Positions 13,642-25,703 of a stretch of 64,000 bases of DNA are shown here, one piece after another. Source of the DNA: Aquila chrysaetos chrysaetos (Eukaryota; Chordata; Aves; Accipitriformes; Accipitridae); contig NC_044009.1 in assembly GCF_900496995.4 (NCBI RefSeq), forward strand, positions 11,812,001 through 11,876,000, written 5' to 3'. The notes under the pieces are model-generated. The model made no database searches, had not been told where the DNA came from, and was given only the letters and a program-made list of their open reading frames with translations. Position numbers and translations under genes: made by a program. Position 1 is the first letter of the stretch. Every line of letters begins with the position of its first letter.

Positions 13642-14738
13642 TGTGGTGGGTTGACCCTGGCTGGATGCTAGGTGCCCACCAAAGCTGTTCTATCACTCCC
13701 TCCCCCACAGCTGGACAGGGGAGAGAAAATATAACAAAGGGCTCAGGGGTCAAGATAAGGACAGAAGAGATCACTCACCAATTACCATCATGGGCAAAAC
13801 AGACTCAACTTGGGGAAAATTAACTCTATTTATTACCAGTCAACCAGAGTAGGGTAATGAGAAATAAAACCAAATCTCAAAACACCTTCCCCCCTCCCCT
13901 CCCTTCTTCCCGGACACAACTTCACTCCCAGATTCTCCACCTACCCCCCCCCAGTGGCGCAGGGGGACAGGGAATGGGGTTTATGGTCAGTTCATCACAC
14001 GTTATCTCTGCCGCTTCATCCTCTTCAGGGACAGAACTCATCACACTCTTCCCCTGCTCCAGCGTGGGGTCCCTCCCATGGGAGACAGTCCTCCATGAAC
14101 TTCTCCAATGTGGGTCCTTCCCATGGGCTGCAGTTCTTCATGAACTGCTCCAGCATGGGTCCCTTCCACGGGGTCACAAGTCCTGCCAGAAAACCTGCTC
14201 CGTGGGCTCCTCTCTCCACAGATCCGCAGGTCCTGCCAGGAGCCTGCTCCAGCGCGGGCTTCCCACAGGGTCACAGCCTCCTTTGGGCACCCACCTGCTC
14301 CGGCATGGGGTCCTCCATGGGCTGCAGGTGGAGATCTGCTCCACTGTGGACCTCCCTGGGCTGCAGGGGGACAGCCTGCCTCACCATGGTCTTCCCCACG
14401 GGCTGCAGGGGAATCTCTGCTCCGGCGCCTGGAGCATCTCCTCCCCCTCCTTCTTCACTGACCTGGGGGTCTGCAGGGTTGTCTCTCCTACATGTTCTCA
14501 CTCCTCTCTCCGGCTGCCGCTTCTGTGTGCCCCACAACTTTTTTTTCCATCTTAAATATGTTATCCCAGAGGTACTACCACTATCGCTGATTGGCTCGGC
14601 CTGGGCCAGCAGCGGGTCCGTCTTAGAGCCGGCTGGCATTGGCTCTGTTGGACACAGGGGAAGCTTCCAGCAGCTTCTCACAGAAGCCACCCCTATAACC
14701 CTCCCACTACCAAAACCTTGCCACACAAACCCAATACA
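13642..14738 (-). mobile_element. Younger ERV LTR nested in an older one (1097 bp)
   Basis: Minus-strand LTR with termini TGTATTGGGTTTGTGTGGCA...GGGTCAACCCACCACA. A TATA-like ATATTTAAG lies near 14560 and AATAAA at 13834-13829. The middle (about 14057-14430) is a tandem array of roughly 45-50-bp units around GGACCCA(T/C)GCTGGAGCAG. Both edges carry the identical 5-bp GCAAT duplication (13637-13641 and 14739-14743). No internal retroviral sequence is present, so this is a solo LTR. Long open frames on both strands (for example 13954-14745 plus and 14271-14888 minus) come from the repeat array and are not genes. Confidence 0.92.
14057..14430 (-). repeat. Tandem ~45-50-bp repeat inside the LTR
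   Basis: Unit starts (CTCC...TGGG on the plus strand) at 14057, 14103, 14148 and 14198 give periods of 46, 45 and 50 bp, then the array becomes less regular. It belongs to the LTR family: related units occur in the older plus-strand copy at 13210-13440. Confidence 0.75.
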
Positions 14739-14743
14739 GCAAT
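14739..14743. repeat. Target-site duplication (GCAAT), right copy
   Basis: Identical to 13637-13641. The right copy runs on into AAATTAAATTAATTTCCCC of the older LTR, regenerating its AATAAA signal. Confidence 0.88.
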
Positions 14744-14930
14744 AAATTAAATTAATTTCCCCCAAGGCAAGTCTGTTTTGCCCATGACAGTAACTGGTAA
14801 ACGATCTCCCTGTCTTTATCTTGACCCATGAGCTTTTCCATCTTATTTTCTCCCTCTGTCCTGCCAATGAGGAGCACTGAGAGAGCATCCAGGAGGGTGT
14901 CTAGCAGCTGGCCAAGGTCAACCCACCAAA
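14739..14930 (+). mobile_element. Older ERV LTR, 3' part
   Basis: Continues the element that starts at 13038: AATAAATTAAATTAATTTCCCC, CTGTTTTGCCCATGACAGTAA, CCCTGTCTTTATCTTGACCC and GTCAACCCACCAAA match, in the opposite orientation, the beginning of the younger LTR at 13642. With the 1102-bp insertion removed, the older LTR is about 790 bp. Confidence 0.8.
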
Positions 14931-17900
14931 TGGAGAGAGAAAGGGACCTCTTGATCAGATAACTGCTTTCAGAGGTAGACCTACTTTTGGCTTGAAGTTC
15001 AGTTCTTGCCTGTCCTATCCTCTCCCCACCCCCTGCATATTATTTTATGTTAAGGTGAAAGGAATGACAACTGATTTTTCAAATCTTGAGATACTTTTCT
15101 GACATTTGCACAATGCCTTTTAGCTGGGAATCTGCAGGCAGCAGAACTGGCTTGTTCACTGCCACTTTCAGTGGAGCAGTCATCACTGCCTTTCACTTAA
15201 ACCAAGAGAAGACAAGGTGCAGCATGCTGCACTGAAGATACCTTTCACTTGGAAAAGATTTTTTTTTTTTTGGATTAAAAAAGTATATGCTTACTGTGAG
15301 GGCAAGCAGCTGATGAAACCACCTTGCCAATCTCTTTCAGTATGCCATTTTATTTTGCTTTGCACCATTTTCTTCTTACAAACCATCTTTTTAAAAAATG
15401 ATTTTTTTTTTTTTCATCTTTCACTTTACTCAGAGAAATCTCAAATCATAAGTACAGTCTGGCTTCTGAAACTGGATTTAGCAACTGTCAGGATTTCCAA
15501 TGCCCTGAGATGTTCGTGTCATATCCAGCAGAACGGAAGAAGGACAGGCAGGGAAAAGAGCATGAAGAGCAGCTGAGCATTACCCTCTGTATTCCCAGCA
15601 TCCCAGTAAGCCTGCAAGATGTGCCCTTGCAGAAGCCAGGGAATGGTTGCAGAGGAGTCTGAGAGCAAGAAATTGGGCTACAGCATTTCTCCTAAGGCTT
15701 CTCAGCTCTCAAGACCTCACAGGAAAGCAGTCTTGTAGGAAAACAAGAAAGATGACTTCCTTGTGCCACAAAACCTTTACCAGTACCATCCAAGAAGAGA
15801 CCAGTCCACTTGGCTTCTGCATAGCTCTTCTTTCTCTCTCTGTCTCATGATGATGACACATCTTAGAGGTCTTTGGTCTCAAGGGCTTTCCAGCCTACAC
15901 AGCAGCAATCCAACATTAGATGGGTGGTCTTGATGACATGATACTTGGTAGTTTTCCATGCCCTGGAGTTTTCCATGGAAGGAATAACCTAGTTATTTCA
16001 GCAAGGGACACCTTTGCAGCAAAGGAAAGGCTGCAAGGTCTGGCTTTTCTGAGGACCAAAGGAAGTCACACAACTCCTCTGCAGCATCAAGGACAGCACA
16101 GATTACATGGAGTGATCACATGGAGATCTCATTTCTGCCTCCTTGTTTTAATCCCTTCATTAAAAAAGATTTAGATTGTGTACATGGGAAAAAATTTGAC
16201 ATTTGGATGCATGCCTCTTGATGTTCAGCCAAAAAAGAGACATAGTTGCAGTGCCCCACTGGCATTTAACCATAACATAGCCCAAGCGCATGGCAGGAGT
16301 CAGAGCAAGTTTCCTCAGAGGCAAACCATTATGGGTAATTGTTCACAAAAGTCCCAAGTTTTGTAAAGGAGCCACCCTAACAGCCTTGTTGTCAGCAGGA
16401 CCAAGAGGAGGGAATGGCTCTTGTGTAACACCTCAATGGTTTCAGAAGAGGTCCTTATCTCCTGATGTCAGTGCCTTGCAGGAGGTCAGCCAAATTCACT
16501 ACCTCATTACTTTGTGCTCACCAAATTAACAAGTACCTGAAATCCACCTCAGCATTTAAACGGTGATGTCATCCAGCCCAAGAGTCCCATCCAAGCCTTT
16601 GAAAGAGCATGCACTTCCCAAAACGTGGTCTTGCTGTTAAGAAGAAGAAAAAGAATGAGCAAAGGACAGACACACAGAAATATGGGGTTTTTTTCTTAAC
16701 GCTTCTCCAAGACCAGAGCTTACATCTAGCCTAGCGAGTAACCAACACTACAAGCTCTCCACCCGCACAGTTACAAAAGACTGAGCATATCCCATTTCTA
16801 CAGCACAGCTACCCAGGACTAAATTCAGGACTGCTTAAAAATCCAACTTTTAGTTCTTTGACAATCCATTCCATGTAAGTTTATTGCCCCCGGGGAAATA
16901 CACAACCTTCATACAGAGCTGTTTTTCCCTGTGCAGCTCTTAGAGGCAATAGAGGGCTGCAAAGCTAGCTGCCTCTCTATTTACCAGCAAAAGCAGGAAC
17001 AGAGCCCACATGGTGTTGCTCAGAATATCACCTCAGCTACCAGGCCACGCTGAAGAGGTCACTCATGTCAGAAAGGAAAAGGTGAAGAAATCTGCCATTT
17101 CTATATTGTATGGTTTCTATACAACAGTGTCCTCCCAATCAATGACAGCTGAAGAACTGCAGAGCAAAGGGGGAGAATAAAACCTTCTAGATATTAAAGA
17201 CAAACATATTTATATCTGTATTTACATACATGTGTCTGTGTGTAAATGCACATACATATTTAGCCTCCAGCCATCCCAGCATTAAATAACCAGAAGGTGC
17301 TCAATTTCTGGGAGAAACAGCATCTTCCTGGTGTGGCTTTTGCTATAAGGTTGTGCAGTAGGAGGTAGCCACTTGTTAGGACACGCTAGCAATGGAAAGC
17401 CAATGCGTGTGTCTGCAGTTCTGGAAATAAAGAAGTCATCCAATGGGCCCAAAGAGACTGGTTTTTCAAGGTAACTCCTAATGAACAAGAGTTTGATTGG
17501 CAGTATTTTGCACTGTAAACATTTGGACCTGAGCAACAGTGATGTATTTGTGTTTTTAATGGCAAAAAAACCCCCTTGAGGGCATAGTTATGTCATTCCA
17601 AAGTCTGAATCTATTAATCTAACAGCAGATGCAACGAGTTCCCACAAGCCACTCTCCAAGTTCTGAAATCTTTCCTCTCCAAGAGTTGGCAGGGGGTGTA
17701 AACATAGATCGATCTCTTATTTAGACTGCACTGACACAACTATCAGCATGACAGATTAGCTGTTATTTGAACAACTCACACCAACATTCTGCTTTCCCGA
17801 AATAAGTATCTGCCAGGAAAAAGCAGAATGAGATCTGAACCCCCAAGGCTGCTACTGCCCCTATACAGAAAGCCAATGGAAGCCCAGGAGACCCAATATT

Positions 17901-20900
17901 CCTGATACACCAAAAAACCTGCTCTGCCCAGGTGTTCAGTGGATGGCAGTGAAGGTAAGAGCAAATACCAATGCGTAAAATGAAATGCCTTCTTTTTCAG
18001 CTGCCTAAACAGAGAAAGGGTAGCTGTGCAGATGGTAAACCCCGATACCAAATGATGAGTCAATCCTCCGAACAGCGTAGTAGTGAGGGGCATATTTTAG
18101 ACCCAGTGGGGTGCAATAAAGCCAACATGAGGTTGACTTGAGGGATTTACTCGCCTTCTGGGAGATGCTGCTCTTGCACTCTTTCCTCTTCATCATTCAC
18201 ACCCACATGGCTCCTCTCAGTTTCTGTCTTTGGGATCCAAACAGTAATGCAATCCCATGATAGGCTAATCACACCACTTCATTAATCATTTATTTCATCA
18301 ATCATTTCAAGCCATTTCCCTAGGGCCACACAGCCTTGCCTACAGCTGCCAAATTTCAGGCTCGTTTCATCTCTAACCTAGTTTCAGAGCTGCCTTGTCT
18401 CCCTGCCTTTCATGTTTTCAGCTCGCATTTTACTTGCACATTTGAACTGGCTGTCCCTGATCAGTGAAGAGCAGGATGAGGGGGTACAAAAGAGGGGAGC
18501 CAGACTTTTATTATTGTTTTTGCTAAACTCAGTGTCTTGGAACCAGATGGTGGCTGACTTGTTCAATTCTACTCTAAAAGTGGACTCAAAAGAGCAAGTA
18601 ACTTCAAACTGGGCAGCACTCCACACTAGCAAGTATGTACGAGTCTCTAATAATTGCGAAGCATTTGTTCACTGTATCTTCATGCAACAGCATGTCCTGT
18701 GGTTACGTTAATTGGGATGAGTGCAAGAGAAACTGGCCAAGAGTATTGGCCCACACTAGGCTCAGCCACTCAGAACATCATTTGCCAACTCTGTAACGAG
18801 CAGTTGCAATATTTTTTAACGCATTAATGGCTGGAGAGGTGTATTTTCAGGACTCCAGCAGCACAGCAGTCACATCATACTCTGCACTCACAGGGACAGC
18901 AGGTAAGAGAGAAGACATTTGGAGAAGGACAAAAGAAAGTGCTTAGAAGATTTTCAGCTGAGCCTTCACTGAACTCTGCCATCTATCATGGGCTGCCACA
19001 GGGTAAATTTCCCACTCTTGGCAAATCACACATATGGGCAAAGAAAGCCTTCATGCCTCCCTTTAGCTGGGATCTGAAAAGCAGCTCTTCCATGCAAACA
19101 CAGATCTTTTCTCTTTCTCCTTCTCTCTAGAAGGAAAGGGGAGGGACAAGCATGAGAAACCCCCTCTTTTGCCAAATCAGCCCTTGGCTCTGACAGCTCC
19201 TAGATGAAACAAGCCCGCTTCCTTCCAGCACTGCACATAGTGGGCCTGTATAAACGGTGGCAGATCTAAGAGTGCTCAGGGTTGGAAGGAAAAACACTCA
19301 CACACAGATGCCTTCTCCTTAAATTAATAGCTCTAGCATCAAGTACCCTAGACAAAGAGATAGTTTTAAAACCCAGACCTGAGTCTTGCAGTTTCTCTGA
19401 TTGCTCAGAGGTGCACATTCCAGAGATCACACTCCAATCCTACAAGCCAGGCTCTTGGGCACATTGGCTTTTGAAGCCCCTGCAAGGCCAAGCCCAGAGC
19501 CCTGCAGTGTCATCAGAGCATGGGTACAAATACAAAACAGATGGAGTCTCCTGCATCACCAGCAGCATTCACATTCAAACCGTGGCAGACTCCAGCCTAC
19601 CAGCATGTCCCTGTGGAACTCCAGCCCTCTGCTCCAAGTCGCTCTTCTCCAGGAGAGCCAACACTGCAAATGTCAATTGATGACAGGCATGAGCACCACG
19701 CTGAGTATCTGTGCTTTTGTTCACAGTGGGAGCATGCAACATTTTCAATAAATAGTAAGTTCTCCTAAAAATAGAATTTTTAGGGAAACTAGATTATTGG
19801 CAACTTTTTGCAGAGTTGCTTCAGCCAGAGAGGGGCGAGAAATTCAGAAGTGTCAGAACATAGCCTGTTGCGCAACAGCAGATAGCAATGAAATAGTAAT
19901 TTCATTATGAAATAGTCACAATGAATAGTCATTTTAAAGAAGATTCAGTCATGTAATTGGGGCAGAAAGCCAAGGCCTAATATTTCAGCTTCAGGCTTTT
20001 TTTCCATCTTCTTTCAGTGAAAGAACTAAATCCATGACACTCTTTAAACCACAGGCAAACAGCAACAGCACTCAACCATTCACTTCTGGTCTTTCCCCAG
20101 ACACCCCCACTTCAGTAGGTATATTTGCAGGCTTTGGCACGTAAGGTTTTTGGACAAAAGGCTGCGTTCTGGTTCACTGAACATACTGCAGATGCACAGA
20201 TCCACTGCTCTGACCCTTTGAAAAAGGCAGGCTTCGAACACTGCTCCTGTTCTTGTAACATTCTTTCTCCATGCAACAACCTCATCTATTTTAATCATTT
20301 TCTTTCTACTAGGAAAGATGATGTGGGGTCTGGGTTATCTTTTGATGCTGTCTGTTCCAGAAAATTCACCATCAGGACCCATGAATCCTTTAAAAGCATT
20401 TGGGAGCTCAAGAAGCTAAGAACAATTCCATAGACAAGTGTTTATTTCAGTTCCTTCCAAGATGCTAAAAAGTTTACAATTAATAAAACAACAGTTTTTA
20501 ACCAGCTTAGAAAACCAAACAAGTCAAAGGCTCTTGCAATCAGTTCTAGCATTTCCTATAGTCAGTGCTTCTTCCCCTTGAAATACTCTGCAAGACCATT
20601 CCACTAAGTAGGAAAGGTATAACAATATTCCTTAGTAGCACCTGCATCAGAGACTGTCCCAGGGGTTTCTGGGTTTTTTCCCCCTCTAGATCTCACAAAG
20701 AACCTGGCAAACCTGCTTAATGGAGATTTCTCACTATTGAACTTTCAAATATGAAAGAAAATTAAAGACCTTTAAAACATGCACAGAAAAAATTATCTGG
20801 CCTTCGCTGCCCCATCCCAGTAACCCACAGGTGTCATGTAGCCCTTTTCTAGAAGCATGATGCTCATAAGGACATCAACAAAACTATTCAGAGGTTGTCT

Positions 20901-20989
20901 GCAACAACCAGCTCTGCACCAGCTGCACGTGTCGAGTGCCATCCACTCACTTTGTAATTTTGTCCATGCCAGTTTTTGAGCTGTGACAC
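14931..20989. other. Intergenic, nothing recognised
   Basis: AT-leaning DNA with T-runs near 15260 and 15400 and AT-rich TACATA/TGTG-type sequence at 17190-17270. No gene evidence. Confidence 0.6.
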
Positions 20990-21265
20990 TTCTTCATCTT
21001 GTATCATGCCTATTTCAGTTCTGTAACAGTCTCTTTAGGAAGGCCTGTCAGAAGGCTTTTGGGAAGTCTAGATCAGGCCTCTACTTTCCTGATCCAACCC
21101 AAACACTTCTGAGCTTTCTTCTGCAGAACAGCACTGGCAAGACTTCACTACATTGCTATACTCCAGGTATACTTTCAAGATAATTTCAGTTTATATACTT
21201 GGTGTGGACATGAGGCTTACTGCTTTAATTGCCAGGTTTAAATGTTTCTGGCCCCCATTCTTCTG
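20990..21265 (-). mobile_element. Ancient CR1/L3-like LINE fragment (reverse transcriptase)
   Basis: On the minus strand it preserves, in order and at plausible spacing, two conserved CR1 reverse-transcriptase blocks seen in the 50.8-53.7 kb element: the region before the active site (GAGGTCAGGCTGAC-like, here near 21205) and the LDFSKAFDT block (TGTCAGAAGGCTTTTGGGAAGTCTAGAT-like near 21047-21074). Heavily mutated and gapped. Confidence 0.5.
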
Positions 21266-21300
21266 CATAGTACCTCTTTTTGATGAGATTATGGGCTCCG

Positions 21301-21324
21301 CCCCCCCCCCCCCCCCCCCCCCCC
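21301..21324 (+). repeat. (C)24 homopolymer
   Basis: Twenty-four uninterrupted C residues after GGGCTCCG. Runs this long are prone to length error in sequencing. Confidence 0.9.
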
Positions 21325-24300
21325 GTTTAAATCAACAGCCTTCAATTTGGGAGGCTGTTATTTCTTTTCTCCATTATTCATTCCAGATCAGGAGGCTTAG
21401 CCAGCAGCAGCACCTCCCCACTGCTCAGAAAAAGATTCAGTCTCCAAAAGCACATAAGATTCTTTTTAAATTCTCATTAATCATGGCCTGTAATCCCTGG
21501 GATCCTGCCAGGCTCTGCGGTTTTCCTGGTGGTCTCCTTCTTCAACTCCAAGTCTTAGAGATAGCCAGTGCCCTAAACAAGTTTGGTCTCTGGAGGCCAA
21601 CAAGAAATCCCAATTTCCTTCTTGGGCTCCATTTCTTCCAGCTTAACCTCCCCCTGACTTAATCTGCAATGAACATCTAGACGAATTCCAGGAGCTTGAC
21701 TTCCTTGAAAGAGTTAAGACCCATGTTTTAAGCTTCCCTTTCTAGCACCGGGCTAACACTGGCTTTCTAGCACAGACTCCCTGCTTGTCACAGAGAACAA
21801 GCAATGCCCATAGACACATTGTCACCACCTTTTCAGAAGCCTTCACCACATGGAGGATTGCCAAGTGCATTATCGGCCATCTGACGTTACCTGGATTGAA
21901 GCTGTGGGAGAAATCCGCTGCTGGTCTTTGCAACAAGTGCCACACATGTTGACAATCAAGGCAGATATGCACAGACAGATCTGGCTTCAGTACCAGTCCA
22001 AAGAACAAACAGTGTTTGGAAGATGGGGAGGGGCACGTGCCTATGTACTCCATGATCAATGAATCCGACAGGTTCCCCAAGTATTTTAGTGCTTGAGGTG
22101 TTAAAAACAGGATTAGAGCAACCAACTGAGAAAAAAAGATATAAAAGCGTTCTCCTAATGCTATTAGCATCACAGCCTCTCGGTAAAGGATGGACTTCTG
22201 CTTTGCTTCTTCCTCATGCTAGGAAAAGAGTTTCATTTGGCTGCTGCTGCTAAAGATTCAGACTTACAGCTCAGTTGGGAAGTAGTAACAAAGTCAGGAC
22301 TGGATTCTTATAAATCACTGCTGGTAATCAAGAATCACCAATCACCAAGAAAGTGACACAGAGACAGTATGAAAAAAAAAAAAAACCAAAGTAGGTGGGA
22401 AAGGAACGTCACATTCTGGGAGGAGAAGAACCAGCTAAGGTCAGGACAAGCACATTCAACAAGTCATTCAGTGCTTCCTTCCCTGAGAGATGTTTTGAGC
22501 CACTCTTGACTGAGACCATCAGCCAGCAAGGCACGTGAGAACATCATAAAGGAGAATTGAGCTTTCCCTGCTGATGCCACAGGAAGAAAACTACAAGAAC
22601 ACATCACCTTGGCCAGTATCAGCTGGGAGACCTTCTAGGGACATTGCATGGCAGCTCTGACTGCTGAACCACAAAGCCCACCAGCAACATGCGCTGACCC
22701 TCATTCAAGAAAACCAGTCTGAGGTTCCAGTGATCCACTGGCACTCTGTTTCCTGCAGAGACTCCCCACTGCACTGTGAGACTGAAGCAACAATTTGTCC
22801 TGGGAAGGGGAAAAAAGGATTTTAAAGCCAGCAGAAGGTCTAAAAGGAGAAAATACAGTGGCAGCTGTGAAGTGTCAGACAGCAGCAAATTTCTTCCTGG
22901 TTGCACAAACATTAATTAGTGCACCTAATCTTTAGAGCCATTACAATGCCCTTGCTAACGTTAACCAGCTGCAGTGAATGAGATGAGCTCTTGAATAAGA
23001 GAAGAGAGGGAGCTAGGAGCAGGGGTGAGGGGAACAGGTAGAAAACTTCAACCATAAAATTAAATCTCTGCAACCAGCTTTTCTCTAGCTTTCCTCTTAC
23101 CAAAGGCACCTTACAGCCTGCAGTCCAAGGCAAGGGATGGCTGGGAAATCTGATTAAAAGCCATTTTATCAAAAAGGAGAAGTTTGTCATGCAGGAAAGA
23201 GAAAACTGTACTGTGCCTAGGAGTAAAAAGCAAAACCATCTTTGTGCCTGGAGCAGAATTTAAGCTCTGGGCTCCAATGTGCAAAACAAGCACTCTAACC
23301 TGGCCAGGATTTTTTGTCTCAGTCATTTCTCCTCCTCCTCCCCTGTTCTCATCACCATTTAAACAATCCTCCTACCCCAAAAGTCATTTTATGGCACAGC
23401 AGGCCAGAAATCAGAAGGAAAAAAAAAATCAGAATTATTTGAAAACTGGGATCCTGTCTCCCCCGTGCCAGCCTTGCATTTATTCAATTCTGACACCTAG
23501 TGGGCATCACTACCCGTGGGAAGCAGGAGCAGAAGTGGCCAGCCACGCTCACACACAGCCTTAGCAGCAATGCTGATGCTCGGCATTAGCTACGGACTCG
23601 TTCTGTCGTGAGGGAGGTGCTCCATCCATAGCACAGCTGTGTCTCCTTAAACCCTCCCAAGCCTCCCCGTTGAACTTGCACTTGCAGACATACTGACAAC
23701 TGCACATTTTATGGTAGAGTCACAACTGGAAAATGTTCGGGTCCTGCTCCCAGCATCTCACCACTCTGAATCAGGACATGGGCTTGGCAATTAAGGCCTA
23801 TCCTTCATTTCAGAGAGATCATCCAGGGGTCAGTCCAGTTTGTCACCCACCTGAGAATAGGTTGCTGACAGTAGAGTGTATGCCAGGAAATCTCCACATT
23901 CCTTCAGGATGAGCAATAACCTTCTTTCTAGCATGGGCCAGGCTCCATCCAGCTTTCACTCGAGATGATCTCTGCCCTTTGAGAAATTTCTTCAACTAGT
24001 TTCCCATAGCACCGAATCCCTCTTAGTTGCTGGTAATTCTACCCATTCCCAGCTAGCCCAAGTAAACAGAATTGCTCTGGGGCTACCAATGCACCAGCAC
24101 GCTTCCCATGGTGGCACAAACCATACCAGCATCAAGCACTATATGCAGCAATTATCCCCAAGCATCTATGCCATGACAGCAACGAGAGGGTCAGGGATAC
24201 GAAATGCTGTGGCACCTTGGACCCCAAATACCACCGTGTTTCCCCAAGTGTTGACTGAAGGGCAAGAAGGGAACTGAGGCCTGTCTTTCTGCAACACCAC

Positions 24301-25679
24301 TGTATGGTAGTGTCCTTCATCCACACCACACCATGGGAATCCCTGCTGAGACCCTGTCAGCATAAATCCTGTTGGGGTGTGCAAAAAAAAAGAGAAAATG
24401 CATATAAAATGACTGATTCTGCCATAAATGCAGGTTTTACTACCTTTTCATAGAGAGTGAAAAGTCAGCAGTTTCCCTCCTTCCGCAGGGACAAACTGAG
24501 GTGCCGGAGGTCTGCGTAGGACATGCTTGCTGTGTGCGCGGACAGATCTCCTGACACTGCCCCAGCTGCAGCAGGGAGCTGTGGTTGTTCCTACTCATCC
24601 CCCAAATTATTGCACAAGTCCAAATCAACATAACTCCTCACTTCTTTCCTCATCCTACAACTACTGCAGATGCTCTGCATTGAAAGGGTGGCCACATTTC
24701 TACTTTCTGCTGAGGCAACACTCAAATGAACTGCCACAAAGTCCCTGTATGGAGCAAGGCCCAGTCTAATACCCCAAGGTTTTCCTGTCTTCCCTTCAGA
24801 CATAGCTCCCTTTTTTGCTGTCTCAGAGTTTCTGAACAACCTCAAAGTCTACAAAAGGAGAATTTCTACTCTGCACATTCCTACCACTGTAAGTACTGTC
24901 TCTAAGCAGTGCAGGGAAAGCTCCCTCCCTGTCCCTGCTGCTGCATAAATCTTCAGTCTCCAAGCAAAATCCAACGACAAAACCAGTGGTCCACTTGTAT
25001 AGAGTCTGCCTCCTCCTTGGTGTACTTTGCCTCTTGCTATTTGCAACATTCCCCCTTTCTAATGCTTGATGTCCCTTGTACAATGTAGAAGGAAGGTGGT
25101 ATCTTACCTAAGGAATCCCTGGTTCTCACTTAGCGAAGCTACTGTAACTAATAGCTTGGGGAGGGTGGCCATGGAGAACATAGCATGCAAATAGACAACG
25201 AGTCAAAATATTTCTTGGTGCAGGAGTGCAAAAAGGGCTTGATGATAACGTTTTCCATTTGAGCTTGTTCCCTCCAAGGGAGGCAGTTTTGGAGCCTGTC
25301 AGTGTACTTGGAGGCTGGGACTCCACAAATGTGAGGACGTGGCTGAACACGAACAGAAGGAGGACTCCAGTGTGATTTCAGGCTTCAGTCACAGCAAGGA
25401 GAGATTTGCTCTTGGACATGGTTGTGGTATTTCAGACCAAACTCTCAGACATGGGAGTTGGAAGGGAACATCCGTAGCAACTATCATTGGTATGTTGGAG
25501 CAACAAGTGCTCGAGTCAGCTATTTGAGGCCACGAAAGACTTGAGTAATGTGGACAAAGAAAATATTACTCCCTAGTGCCAGATAAACATCTGCACAACA
25601 GATGCCACATCAGCTTTTAGGTGTGAAGTTATTTGCATACATGCAGCAAGGAGCTTAAAGTACCTGTAATCTATTTTGC

Positions 25680-25703
25680 GGGGGGGAGGAGGGGGGAGGG
25701 CGG
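25680..25703 (+). repeat. G-rich tract, possible G-quadruplex
   Basis: Runs of 7, 2, 6, 3 and 2 G separated by single A or C residues between TTTTGC and TTCTTTG. It satisfies relaxed quadruplex patterns; no gene lies near it. Confidence 0.5.

Noticed and set aside
13954-14745. 263-codon plus-strand open frame
   Set aside because: Antisense to the nested LTR and made of its tandem repeats; no protein family likeness.
14271-14888. 205-codon minus-strand open frame
   Set aside because: Crosses the boundary between the younger and older LTR, so it cannot be an evolved gene.
21153-21662. 169-codon plus-strand open frame with a proline run
   Set aside because: The proline run is the 24-C homopolymer; the first part is antisense to an ancient LINE scrap.
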